Part shown: one piece after another, positions 37,601-47,900 of the stretch
Layout: each line of letters begins with the position of its first letter
Position numbering within the stretch: the stretch's first letter is position 1
Assembly (NCBI RefSeq): GCF_014905175.1
Contig: NC_057790.1
Location: 21,292,469 to 21,356,468 of the forward strand
Source: Aphidius gifuensis
Lineage: Eukaryota; Arthropoda; Insecta; Hymenoptera; Braconidae
Direction of reading: 5' to 3'
Length of the DNA: 64,000 nucleotides
Translations under genes and position numbers: made by a program
Notes under the pieces: model-generated
The model's database searches: none
What the model was told of the DNA's origin: nothing
Seen by the model: the letters and a program-made list of their open reading frames with translations, nothing else

Positions 37601-38576
37601 TGATAGTAATTCAAAAAGATTTTTATGTGAAATATGTTCAAAAAGTTTTACACAATCAACAACACTTGTTGCACATTTACGTGCACATAATGGTATTAAA
37701 CCATTTGTATGTGAAGTATGTGCACGTCCATTTACAACAAATGCATATTTAAAAATGCATATGAGAACTCATACAAATGAAAGACCATATACATGTGAAT
37801 ATTGTTCACGTGCATTTGCAAGAGCAGATACACTTGCTAATCATTTAACATCACATACTGGTGAGGCTAAATATTTATGTAAATATTGTCCAAAAAAATT
37901 TAGACGTTTAAAATCATTAAAAGAACATGTATTTATACATACTGGACAACGACCATATGCATGTCCAACATGTGATAGAAGATTTAATAATAATGGAAGT
38001 AGATATGCACATAGTAAAAGATGTAAACAAAATTTAATGCAAAGTGTTGCTGCTGCACAAGAACCAAATCAAACAAATATTATTGAAATTCAAACACTTG
38101 AATTACCACAACAACACCAACAACAACTGCAACAACACCAACAAGATCAACAAGATCAACAAGATCAACAAAATCATCATCATCAACAACATCATCATCA
38201 ACAACTATTACAACAACAACAACAACAACAAGAACAACATCAACAACAGCTTGATGATAATGGTGATGATATGCAGCTTCATAATAATTCACTTCAACAA
38301 CAAACACAACAAATACAAGTACAAATACAACAAGAACCACATCCAACACATATACATTGTGCAGTTAATAATACAATGCAAGTTGTACAAAATAAAGGCC
38401 TTAAAACAATAACACTAAGGCCTGATTTAGTTACATCACATCAATTAATACAACAAGATAATAATATTTCACTTCCATATTTACCACTTACTATATTACC
38501 ACTTACTGTTGCACTTACTGATGATGATGAAGTTATTCTACCAGAAGGTGCAAAATTATTTACAACAACGCAGTAA
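34644..38576 (+). CDS. ZAD plus C2H2 zinc-finger transcription factor
   Basis: Arthropod-type nuclear DNA-binding protein of 1310 residues in one coding exon. The ZAD dimerisation domain is at residues 25-95 with the CxxC...CxxC pattern (CRIC and CCDC). I count about 16 zinc fingers from residue 288 to 1130; the first five are widely spaced by acidic Asp/Asn-rich linkers, and fingers 11-16 are clustered with TGxxPY-type linkers (THTNERPY, HTGQRPY). Fingers 7 and 16 end in C rather than H. The C-terminus is a Gln/His-rich block (about 1150-1225) from CAA/CAT repeats, a probable transactivation or aggregation-prone segment. The specific ortholog is not recognised; ZAD genes expand freely in insects. 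Confidence 0.9.
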   Translation: MDAVSIDTNEPSQTADDEPVDQHDDICRICLTTSVVMRNLFIEDDVVSLSTKLMACTNIKMIPDDGLPTQLCCDCADKLETAYELKLQAEHADNTLRGKLDKWSVKDEFFFNEVEVHLDNERSVDKNYENNKKQQEQQQQHQQIDCHDKNNLMEVQEDLGNDHDHHDDCSNTCKTENYNVPESITIGEHNYMVQQDYSLTNEEQDKILEQDSNHDTTDYTVIINENVMDHQNEMIDDEKNAKNPLQLNNSGSDNNETNYFENLSLSCRLKQANIDKKKDINKIFFMCFICDKQFTSKNSIKEHMNSHDEIRNKLPEKIIKSPLQPSSQPLKSTSSGKKLNKCPYCGKEYLYVISFKKHLKQHENSDDVIGQTSISQLSNDQEINFNSDNDFDNTDGTFEVITDDRDDNDDDDDDNDDNNCTYTGTLEANQVNAEEEKSTNIITTTDQATCSTNDNLNKHIILNETQLNIKMHTSDNDSDLLKNSTQFNIDNNEFIEDNLQKELNKNNEGQLENLLTTNDNSHDDGDDDDNGDNINKKINKQETIIESRLPKIKYRCKICLQEFHKKDELSSHANEHAALKNIYKCTECNKNFGNELTLRNHLIATNHRTIIQGSEYDPNKRIKRVAAKAAQKIIDKIKIENDDDDIDYNDKKPIITTTTTTATTNLCSSEKLLLAIKNKTYNFGNNKRDIECESCGKKCSSKQYLIKHMEHHVREEKLMQQDDDNKKVKKIIDTNTKEQISKKTNWNTFNMQNDLMNTDDDEDDDDDEFDNCMNWPMDNHECPTCKKRYSTKKSLLRHQLLHDDPNYECDICNVKFYRKDKLKAHYDKCSEKNPDQVRKCNICGDIFENNEILREHRSKHVDEGILTEEDLRELEPTSDDKTNNEKIPRKRRTDIVGLECTECNKQYTSRKGLLRHIQVHEGKKYLCDICPKKFYRREHLKIHVAKHNMIKPYKCSRCSKRFIKEEQLSQHLTKHERTVKNKIKDTDSNSKRFLCEICSKSFTQSTTLVAHLRAHNGIKPFVCEVCARPFTTNAYLKMHMRTHTNERPYTCEYCSRAFARADTLANHLTSHTGEAKYLCKYCPKKFRRLKSLKEHVFIHTGQRPYACPTCDRRFNNNGSRYAHSKRCKQNLMQSVAAAQEPNQTNIIEIQTLELPQQHQQQLQQHQQDQQDQQDQQNHHHQQHHHQQLLQQQQQQQEQHQQQLDDNGDDMQLHNNSLQQQTQQIQVQIQQEPHPTHIHCAVNNTMQVVQNKGLKTITLRPDLVTSHQLIQQDNNISLPYLPLTILPLTVALTDDDEVILPEGAKLFTTTQ

Positions 38577-39425
38577 TTAATTATCAATAATATTATTATT
38601 ATAAATAATAAATATGTTAAATTAAACATTTTATATGAAATTTTATGTACTATTATTATATGATAGATAAGTACAACGATATTATTTTCATGGACAATTG
38701 CTTGATGAATTTTTTATATATTATTATCTTAAAATGCAGGGAAATGTAGTTTATTTAAAAATACATTTTATTATTATTAACCATAATAATCATTGATTTA
38801 GCAAGTAAAATCGTGTAGACAGTTTATTATGTAATCTATAATTAGTTTTGTCTTTTAATTGATTTTTTTTTTTTTTTTTTCTTTTGTCTTTATTACGATT
38901 AATTTTAAATTAATATTATTTCTTATTTTTATTGTAAATATTGTTATACATATTTAGTGAATAAATAGAAAACTTTGAAATACGTATTTTTTTTTAAATA
39001 TTTTTTTTATTTTTAATAATAAAATAGTAGTTTTTAAGAAATAATTTATTAAAATTGTTTAAAATTTCATAGACTTGGGTGGGGTAAGTATTTTTATAAA
39101 AATAATATTTGTATTTTGAATTTATGATTCATCAATTTATTTTTCAAATATAGATAAAATTAATATTTACATTTTGAATTATTATTTTAAAGCAACTCAG
39201 AGAGAAAATAAATAAATAAATAAATAACAATATTGTATTTTGAAACTGTAAATGTAAACAAAATTTACATTATAATTAAAATTATCGTCGTGTTATAGAG
39301 GCAGTATTTTTATTGACACAGTAAACAATTTTAATTGACAATATATTAATTAAAAATATAATTAAAAATAAATAAGATAGATTGAAATATTTTGTGTGTA
39401 ATTTTAGTGTTAAAAACAATTCAAT
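38577..39425. other. Intergenic region between zinc-finger gene and RacGAP50C
   Basis: AT-rich 3' flank and 5' flank of two same-strand genes. AATAAATAGAAA near 38961 may be the polyadenylation signal of the zinc-finger gene. No gene seen. Confidence 0.45.
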
Positions 39426-41336
39426 ATGTCAATCATTGCAACGTTTGATGAACTTGTTCAATGTACAAATGCTCTTGTTGATAATTCTTGTGAAACTGAA
39501 TTTTTAAAATTTGTAAAAAGCCAAGAAATAGTAAGAGAAAAATGGCTTGCAGCTGTTGTTGAATGTGAACAATTGCAAAAAGCATTGGAAAAATCTAAAA
39601 ATGAAACAATTGATTTGGAAAGAAAATTATTTCATGCACGTCGTCTTGTTGATGATGAAAAAAAAAAACGACGTATTGTTGAAGTACAAAAAAAGGTTCT
39701 TGTAAGTATTAAAAAATTTTTTTCTAAAATAAATATAAATTGTTTAATATATTTGTTTTGTTTTATTTTTTTAAGAAAAGTAAAATTGTCATGGCACATG
39801 AATTGTTGTATGCCAAGAGTGGAAAAAATATAACTGATGAAACACGTGAAAAATTTCAATTTTTAAACACCGAAATCAATGGAATTCATGATACAATTGA
39901 AATTGAAATTTCCAAAGAAAGGTAAACAATATATGCTTTTGTTAAATATAAAATTTAATAGATATTATAAATCAGATGGAAAAATTATTTATTTTTACAG
40001 ATTGAGCCTGATAAATGAACTCGAGAATAGCACTTCATCATTGTTAAGTAATTCAAGTTGCTATTTAAAATCTGATGATGATTTAGATGCAAGTTTATCA
40101 TTCAATCAGAGTTATAAAAAACGTGAATGGAAAGAGCACATTCCAAGTGATAATAATTCTATGAAAAAACGTAAATTATCAGCTTCAAATAATACTGAAA
40201 GTACAGTTGTTAAAACACATGTTGAAGGACCAAAAAAAGAAACAAACAAATCAGTTGATGATGTGGTATCACTTGAAGATAAAGGTCAGCATATTGAATC
40301 ATCATCATGTGGATCTGAAAATGATAAAAATGATAATGATGATGTTAATTTATTGTCAACAGAATCAAAGTTAGATCCATCTTGTCATGCATTAAAACCA
40401 AAATTTATGAGAGGACATAATTTTAAAACAGTTATATCAACTGAAATATGTATACCATGTGGAAAAAAAGTACAATTTTTAAAAGGAGCTGTTAAATGTA
40501 ATGATTGTAAAACTGTTGCACATGCAGAGTGTAAAAATATTGTTGCATTACCATGTGTACCAGTTGGTAATGCAATATCATTACGTGGTGCAAATGGTAC
40601 AATTGCTGATTATACACCATTAATTACACCAATGATACCATCACTTGTTGTTCATTGTATTAATGAAATTGAATTACGTGGAATGAATGAAAAAGATTTA
40701 TACAATGATAATAACAAAACTGTCATGACAGATGTTAAACGTTTAAAAAAACAATTTTTAAAATGCAAAGGTGTACCTGATTTATCAAAAATTAATGTTA
40801 CAATATTATCATCAACTGTTAGAGAATTTTTTAAATCACTTCGTGAACCATTAATAACAATTTGTTTTGCTATTGATTTCGTACGTGCTAGTGAAATGAC
40901 AAATAAAAAAAATTCAATTGCTGCATTTTATTATGCAATATCTGAAATGCCACAACCAAATCGTGATACACTTGCATTTTTAATATTACATTTACAACGA
41001 GTATTGATAAATCAATATAATAAATTAACAAAGCATAAAATTGCTGAATTATTTGGACCAATATTAATTGGATATAGTAAAATAAAACAATCAACATTAA
41101 CATCAAAAATGAATGAAACTAAAACAAAGATATTAATTATTGAACATTTATTAAATATACCATCTGACTATTGGGCACAGTATGTTCAATCAAATGACAA
41201 TGATGATGATAATGATATTAAAAAAAATAATGAAATAACATATTCAACTGAGTCATTATTTAAACGTACATTATCAAAGACTTTTTTAAATCCATCATCA
41301 CGTAAAAATAATTATACATTTATTAAAAAAAGTTAA
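39426..41336 (+). CDS. tum: RacGAP50C / tumbleweed (MgcRacGAP, centralspindlin subunit)
   Basis: Centralspindlin component that, with the kinesin Pavarotti/MKLP1, organises the central spindle and activates RhoGEF Pebble at cytokinesis. Three exons, 39426-39701, 39776-39921 and 40001-41336, give 585 residues (fly 625, human 632). Order: N-terminal coiled coil (about 20-135), Ser/Asp-rich linker, C1 zinc domain (GHNFKTV, CIPCGKK, VKCNDC, HAEC) at about 278-325, then RhoGAP domain from about 340 (IPSLVVHCINEIELRG, FGPILIG). Within RhoGAP the usual LYR arginine-finger loop reads DLYNDNNKT, so the catalytic arginine seems absent. Identity rests on the coiled coil-C1-RhoGAP order. Confidence 0.92.
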
Positions 41337-42114
41337 AACTAAATTTACGTGGTTATTGTTGGATAATTTTTTAATAATAATTAAATTGATAATAAATTTT
41401 AGCAATACCAAATATTTTTTTTTCTTTATGCTTGTATTTTTCATAATTTAATAGTAAAGTCATTCAGACTATTTAGCTGGTACCTTCATTTTATGATTAA
41501 AGAATAATTTTTATTTGTTAATTAAACACTGCTTTTTATTAAATAATAAATGAACAATAATGTTATTAATTATATTTAATTGTATTGTAATTTTTGGAGT
41601 ATGTGTAACTATATTTTTTCAGGGCATTTCATCATCATCATCTTATGGTCAACCATGAAGAAGTCCCACTGTACTTCATGATGATTCCATCAAGATCAAA
41701 AGATTCTAATCAATTCTAAGTACATTTAAATTCATGTTTAGTTTTGTTGAATAATAATAATAATAATATTCTCTGGTGTTAAATAAGAGAACTGATAAGA
41801 TTATTATTGTTATCATACGCCATATTGTCCCCCACTGATGTGACACAACAGATCCAACAGAACCAACAAACATACTGACAAGTAAATTAAATGGATATTA
41901 TAAAAATATTGTATTGACATTAATAAAAGTTATAGTTAATATATCCGGCAATAAAAACAATTTATTGGTTGTAAAATAAATATAATGTATAAACGTCAAA
42001 TGTTGACAATGAAGTTGTTGTAATAAAAAATTAATACTCAATAATAAAAGCATAACTAGTTTAGTGTTGTTTATTTTTTAAATGGATTAATTGGACATTG
42101 ATAATTAATCAATC
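41337..42114. other. Intergenic region between RacGAP50C and the BTB gene
   Basis: About 0.8 kb. A less AT-rich block at 41620-41880 (CATCATCATCATC, CCCACTGATGTGACACAACA) may be the BTB gene's promoter and leader. No coding frame. Confidence 0.4.
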
Positions 42115-43456
42115 ATGTCTGGACAAATATGTTTAAAGTGGAATAGTTTTTTAAATAATATACAAACAAGTTTTGAAAGTCTTTGGGAAGATGATGGTTT
42201 AGTTGATGTTACACTTGCTAGTGATGGACAATGTTTAACAGCACATAAAGTTATTTTATCAGCAAGTAGTCCATTTTTTAAAAAAGTATTTCAGGTAATT
42301 TTATTATTAATATATATAATATACTTTGTTGTTTTATTTATTATTATAATTTTGAATTAAAATATATTGATTGTTTTTAATTTTAGACAAATCCTTGTCA
42401 ACATCCAGTAATAATACTTCAAGATGTACATTTTACTGAATTGGAAGCATTATTGTCATTTATATACAAAGGTGAAGTTAATATTGAACAAAAAAATTTA
42501 CAAGCATTATTAAAAGCTGCTGAAACATTACAAATACGTGGTTTATCAAATGATGATATGATTAATCAAAATTCATATACACAATTTGATGAATGTAATA
42601 ATCAATCAAGTGAACAATCATCATCACAAATAATTGATGAAATACCAAAGAAAAAAAAGCTTAAAATAAATGATAATAATAAAAAACATGATAAAAATAA
42701 AAAAAGAATTTCTCGTGAATCAACTAGTAGTGATAAATCAGACAGAGATGATGAATTTACAAATAATTTAAATACTGTTTATCGAAAGCTGGATATGAAG
42801 GTTAATATTTATTTATTTTCCTTTAGTTTTATAGAGCTATACTATAATTTTTTGTATTATTTATTAGATGGAACCAATTGAAGTTTTGATGACTGACCTC
42901 AATAAAGAAGTTGTTGATGGAGAAGTTGATGAAGAAAATGAAAGAATTGAAATTGGACAATCTGATAGTGACCAAGGTATGTAGAAAATTTGATTGCTTG
43001 ATAATTAACAATAAATTAAAATGATAAATAATATTTATTTTAGGAGAAGCAAGAGGTACTGATGATATTTCAATTGATTTTAATGAAACAACTCATGATA
43101 AACCAGTACTTTATCCATATCAACAATTGCCATATGCTGATTTATTACCAACTCCAGCTGTTATTTCAACATGGGCATCATCAAGACCAATGGATCATCT
43201 TGCTTGTGATATTATGAAGCTATTATTTACACCTGAAGAACGTATATTATGTAATGTCAATGGAAAAATGGGAAAACAACAATTTAACAGTAACAAAATA
43301 CAATTAATTAGAGAAGTTTTAATTCAATTTAGTGGTATATCACCAAATAGTACTGAATGGGATGAAGCATGGAAAAATTGTGTTACTAAAATTGATACTA
43401 GTAATCGTGGATTAAAAAGATATTTATTTCAAAGAAGATCTGTTTATACACAATGA
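42115..43456 (+). CDS. BTB/POZ protein with C-terminal BEN-like domain
   Basis: Probable nuclear transcription regulator. Four exons, 42115-42294, 42387-42800, 42868-42976 and 43044-43456, give 371 residues. Residues 1-115 are an insect tramtrack/bric-a-brac-type BTB domain (CLKWNSFLNNIQTSFESLW, DVTLASDG, AHKVILSASSPFF, LLSFIYKGEVN). The middle is a Lys/Asp/Ser-rich linker with a likely nuclear localisation signal (KKKKLK). The end (about 275-371) resembles a BEN domain: LLFTPEERILCNVNGKMGKQ, IQLIREVLIQF, then W...CVTKIDTSNRGLKRYL. A BTB-BEN arrangement is known from NAC1-type proteins. No C2H2 fingers. The specific ortholog is uncertain. Confidence 0.82.
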
Positions 43457-44215
43457 CAAGCAAGACAACGGTCAAGTGTCAAAAAAAATAGTTGTCACTG
43501 GCTTTAAATAATTTTTTATTTTATTGTTATTTTTTTTTTTGTTTTGTTTATTTAATGATACTTGAATATAGTATTTATTTTTGTTATATATTGTCATTAT
43601 TTTTCATGGTGGCTTAGTTAATTTCCAAAAAATAAAATAGATTTATTTAAATAAATACTAGTGAGGCTATATTACACATGGATATTATTTAATATTATTA
43701 GGCACGTTAAGTATTTATGGTATTTAAATAATTAAGCTTTATAAATTAATATAGAAATATATATTCCAAAGGCTTTTAAAAAGTTTAATTAATTATGTAT
43801 ACAACAATTAAATTATAATATTAATTATAAATATATAAATATCACAAAAATACCTATAAAAATTTGTATTTATTTTCTTTTTTATAAATAACTTGAATTT
43901 TAATTGTTTATTCAAGTTAATTTATGTATTGATTTTTTAAACATTGGCACAATTGCAATTTCTAATTATATATATTTAAAAATTGCGCGCGTAAGTAGCC
44001 ATCTTCTTTAAATGGCGTTATGTAAGTTCGTATTTACGTCACAAGATGGCACAAGGTACCGGGCCTTGGGGAGAAAAAAAAATACGCGGAATTGTATTGT
44101 TCGTGTAATCATCGCTTTTGTCGGTCGTGTGTGTGTTTTTCAGTGTGTTTTTTTAGCTGTGAAAAGAGTGAAAATAAAAAGAAGAAAACAACAGGTATCC
44201 TCTAATTGATTCACG
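43457..44215. promoter_or_regulatory. 3' flank of BTB gene and CpG-containing promoter-like block
   Basis: 43457-43980 is the AT-rich BTB 3' flank. 43982-44200 is abruptly richer in CG (GCGCGC, TACGTCACAAGATGGC, TACCGGGCCTTGGGG) and looks like a promoter and 5' leader for a plus-strand transcript; it includes a CRE-like TACGTCA and a possible donor CAG|GTATCC at 44194. Confidence 0.45.
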
Positions 44216-44268
44216 ATGACAACCTGTATCGATGTCAACAATTGGCAGTACTTTGATTCTTCTATTAC
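44216..44268 (+). CDS. Candidate first coding exon of an unidentified plus-strand gene
   Basis: ATG preceded by an in-frame TGA nine bases upstream opens MTTCIDVNNWQYFDSSIT and ends at a strong donor AC|GTGAGT. It follows the CpG-containing block, as a first coding exon should. No continuation was found before 64000 on this strand; the partner exons would have to lie beyond ninaC and Wnt10 or have been missed because they are short. I do not recognise the peptide. It could be chance. Confidence 0.35.
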
Positions 44269-44946
44269 GTGAGTAATTCTTTTTATTTTTTATTTCAATA
44301 TTACGTCATTTTTTTTTTGGAGCAACTTCGAGCGGGCTCTTATAATTTGCGAAAAAAATCCTTTTTGCTCCGAGCGTATTTGTTTTTTTTTTTTTCTAAT
44401 TTGCTCCCGATTGACAACAAAAACAAATGATCCATTTGTCAATTAGTTTTAGTGCCAGATTAATCGTTTATTTTTTGGATGAAAAATGCAATCTTAATCA
44501 TCAAATTTATAGAGCAAAAAAAAATGGCGGTTACCCCTTTTTTTTTTTTTTTTTTTTTTTTTCAAATTTACAATTTTAAAATGGCTGTCAGGATGAAATA
44601 TTTAGTACTAATTGCTAAAAAAATAAATCAAACAATTTTATTAATATTCATTTAGTTTATTGGTTATTTTATCAATAAATATTTTTAATTTTTAATTTTT
44701 AATTAGAAATTCATTGTAAACACCACAATAGGTCAATTTACAACTGAATTTTTTTTTTTTCATCAACACTGATAGATTATAATATATTATTTTCCATAAA
44801 TTTTTTATATTTTTGTTTATTTATTTTTATTAATAATTAATGCAACAATTATTTTTTGCTATGAAGAAATTTATAATTTTGATAATATATTTATAACACA
44901 AGTATTTTCATAAACATAATTATTAAATTTGACATTATTTTTTTGA

Positions 44947-44992
44947 TTGATGATAATTATTTTAAAAATATTTTTAAAATAATTATCATCAA
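44947..44992. repeat. Perfect 22-bp-arm palindrome over the ninaC stop codon
   Basis: Arms 44947-44968 and 44971-44992 are exact reverse complements around a central TA. On the minus strand the arm starts TTGATGATAATTATTTT, and the ninaC TGA stop (44989-44991) lies in it, followed by in-frame TGA and TAA. Confidence 0.95.
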
Positions 44993-47900
44993 AGATCGGC
45001 AATGTATCCCTTAACAGTAACTCCTGGTGCTAATTCAACCAATGACAATCCATCCGATGCAAGTAGTGTTGTTTTATTATCATCAAATCCATTGACATTG
45101 TCATGTTCCTTGTCATCATCATCTTGACGTCCATATTTTTCTGACATTCTTACCATTTCATTTGGACTCCACTCTGGTGATTCTTGTTGGCTGCTAGCTC
45201 GTTTATTTGCGATTGGCACAGGATCACCTCTGGGCCTGGAAGATATTTCGTGGTTACGATGATTTGTTGATGACGATTGTACAAACGATCTTGGACCTGT
45301 TGGCTTGTTGTCATAGCTCTCATAAATTGGTGTTCGCTTCATTGAATCACGATGATGTGGTGTTTTTCGCAGCATTGCCTTTATTTTATCATTATATTTT
45401 CTAATTAAATTATATATTTTATATTATTTTAATAATTTAATTAACAACATCAAACCTGAAAATTAAATGGTGGTTCATCATCTGTGTTATCGTAAACAGC
45501 ATTACTTTCACGTGCCATTGTTTTTAATTCATTTATTGGATTAACACTGAAAGTAATTCCAATTTTATTGATTTGTATTGACAAATAAAATAATCATTAT
45601 AATTTAATTTACCGATTAATATTTGTTGCATTTTGTTTTGATCTATCATCATATTGCCAATTATCATCTTCATTATATTGATTACGATTTTGATTCATTG
45701 GTACTGGTGGTGGTGGCATCTTTTTTCTCGAACGAATTGAATCATTACGACCGTGATTTATATTCTAAAATATTATCAATTAATCATCTAATTCATAATT
45801 TAATTATTTTTAATAATAATCGACAATTATATGAAACAGTAAATTTTTGAAAAATATATTCAAGTTAATTGATTTTTTTGAGACAGTGGTTCTTGTCCTT
45901 TTGTATCTCATTGATTTTTCAAGTCTAAAAATTATTTTAAAATCATTGTGAAAATCTAGAAAAAATTCTACATGATGTTAAATTTTTAACAATTTATAAT
46001 TAGCATTTATTTGAATTATAGATAAATTGTTGGACTAAAAACCACTGCTCAAATAATATATAGCTATAGCTAGTTGATTTTTTTCGTCAAATGTTTAGCT
46101 TACTGAACGTGGAATATGAGAATTAACAGATGGCAGTAATACTCTATTTGTAGAAGAATTAATTTGTCCTTTTTGTGATGAATTATCTGGTGGTAATTGT
46201 ATTGGTACATTTGGATCTCTTGTAAATGGTGTATATATTATACTTTCACCACGATTAAGTGGTGCTTTTGATGAACGATGTGGTGAATTAGATGTTTGTA
46301 TTCCAATATCACGTCTATTTTTATTACGATTATTTCCAAATTCTGGTTTTCTATGTAATGGTGTATCCCAAGGTTCAATATCTTCATCAGATCCTGATGA
46401 ATTATTTGAACCAGGTCGTCTTCTACCCTTTGACATTTCATTGATATATGTTGTTTTTGTTGAATTAAATTCACTTGCCAAATCAAATGGTAATTTATAA
46501 ACAGTTCTTGGCATTTTATCAGCAAAATCAGATCTTTTTATTCTTGGATTTATATCATTAAAATTAACATGTTGTTCTTGTTGTTGATGAAGATTACCAA
46601 CTAGTGCTTGATTAAATAAATGAACCTGATAGAAAAAAAAAAAATAAATTAAATAAAAATATATTAAATATCAAGATAGGATAGTATTTACTTGTTGTGA
46701 AAATTGAACCAAATCATGATAACGTGCTGATCGATAATTTAATAAAACTTGAAATATACTTTTTGATTTCCATTTGTATCCATAATGACTTATAAATTGT
46801 CGTGTTTCTTCATCAAATTCACCATGTATTTCTTTTCTAACTTTACGTCCTCTAAATGTACTTTGAATTTTAACTGCTGCTTGATCCTCTGACATTTCAC
46901 GACTAGCTTTATTTTGATTATTTAAATTTGTATTTTTTTTAACTGTAATTTTTTTTTTTTTAGCTTCTTTATCAGCTTTTTTACGTGCTAATACAGCTCT
47001 AAGCATACTTTGAATTTTAATAATTTTACGTACATGTGTTTCATATAAACGTGATAAATATTCTTCATTATAATATTTTAAAAATACTTTTGTTTTACCA
47101 ATCATCCAACCTTCCATTTTTAATCGAATTAATAATAAACGACAATTATCTTTTGTTGTATCAACATTTTCTTCATAATCAAATGCAAGACATTTGTATC
47201 TTCTTAAAAATTCTTGAAATGATATTCTATGTGAATAACCTTGTTGTCGTGCTTTTGATGTATCAAGTAATGCAAGTGCTCTTATTTGTTGTCTAACAAC
47301 TTCTCTATAAAAACCACGTGGTGATCTATCTAAATCAGCACGTATACATCTAACAAAATGTGTACCACCACTACCAGCTGATAAATTTTTTAATATTTCA
47401 AGACTTGTTGATCTAAATGTTGATGCACATGTTCTCATTTTTCTTGTTTGTGAAAATTGTCCTTTTGATGGTGTATTGTAGCTCTGTAAATTTTTAAAAA
47501 ATTTATTAATATTTTTTTTCTTTTTTTAAACAATCACATATATAAAAAAAATAAATTTTAATTACTCGTAATTTTGGAAGCTCTTGAGTAACCAACATTG
47601 GACCTCTTCGTATTTTTGTTACTGTTTTTTTTTGTAATACATTTAAATCATTATTTGAAATTGTTAAATTACCAGCTTTTGTTAATTGATTTGTAAATAT
47701 TTGTTTGATATTTTCATCAATTGATTGTCTCATTGTATTTGTCATTTCTGGTGGTACAAAATCACGATTTTTTTCAATCATATCACTTGAATCATACATT
47801 ATTTTACCCGTATAATGAGCAATTGTAAATTCATGATGTCCAGTTGATTTAATGTGTACAGTTTTAGCACGTTGTTTTATTTTTTCAAGTAAATAATCAT

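Noticed and set aside
44012..44209. 65-codon frame in the CpG-containing block
   Set aside because: Val/Arg-rich without recognisable features; better read as promoter and leader sequence.
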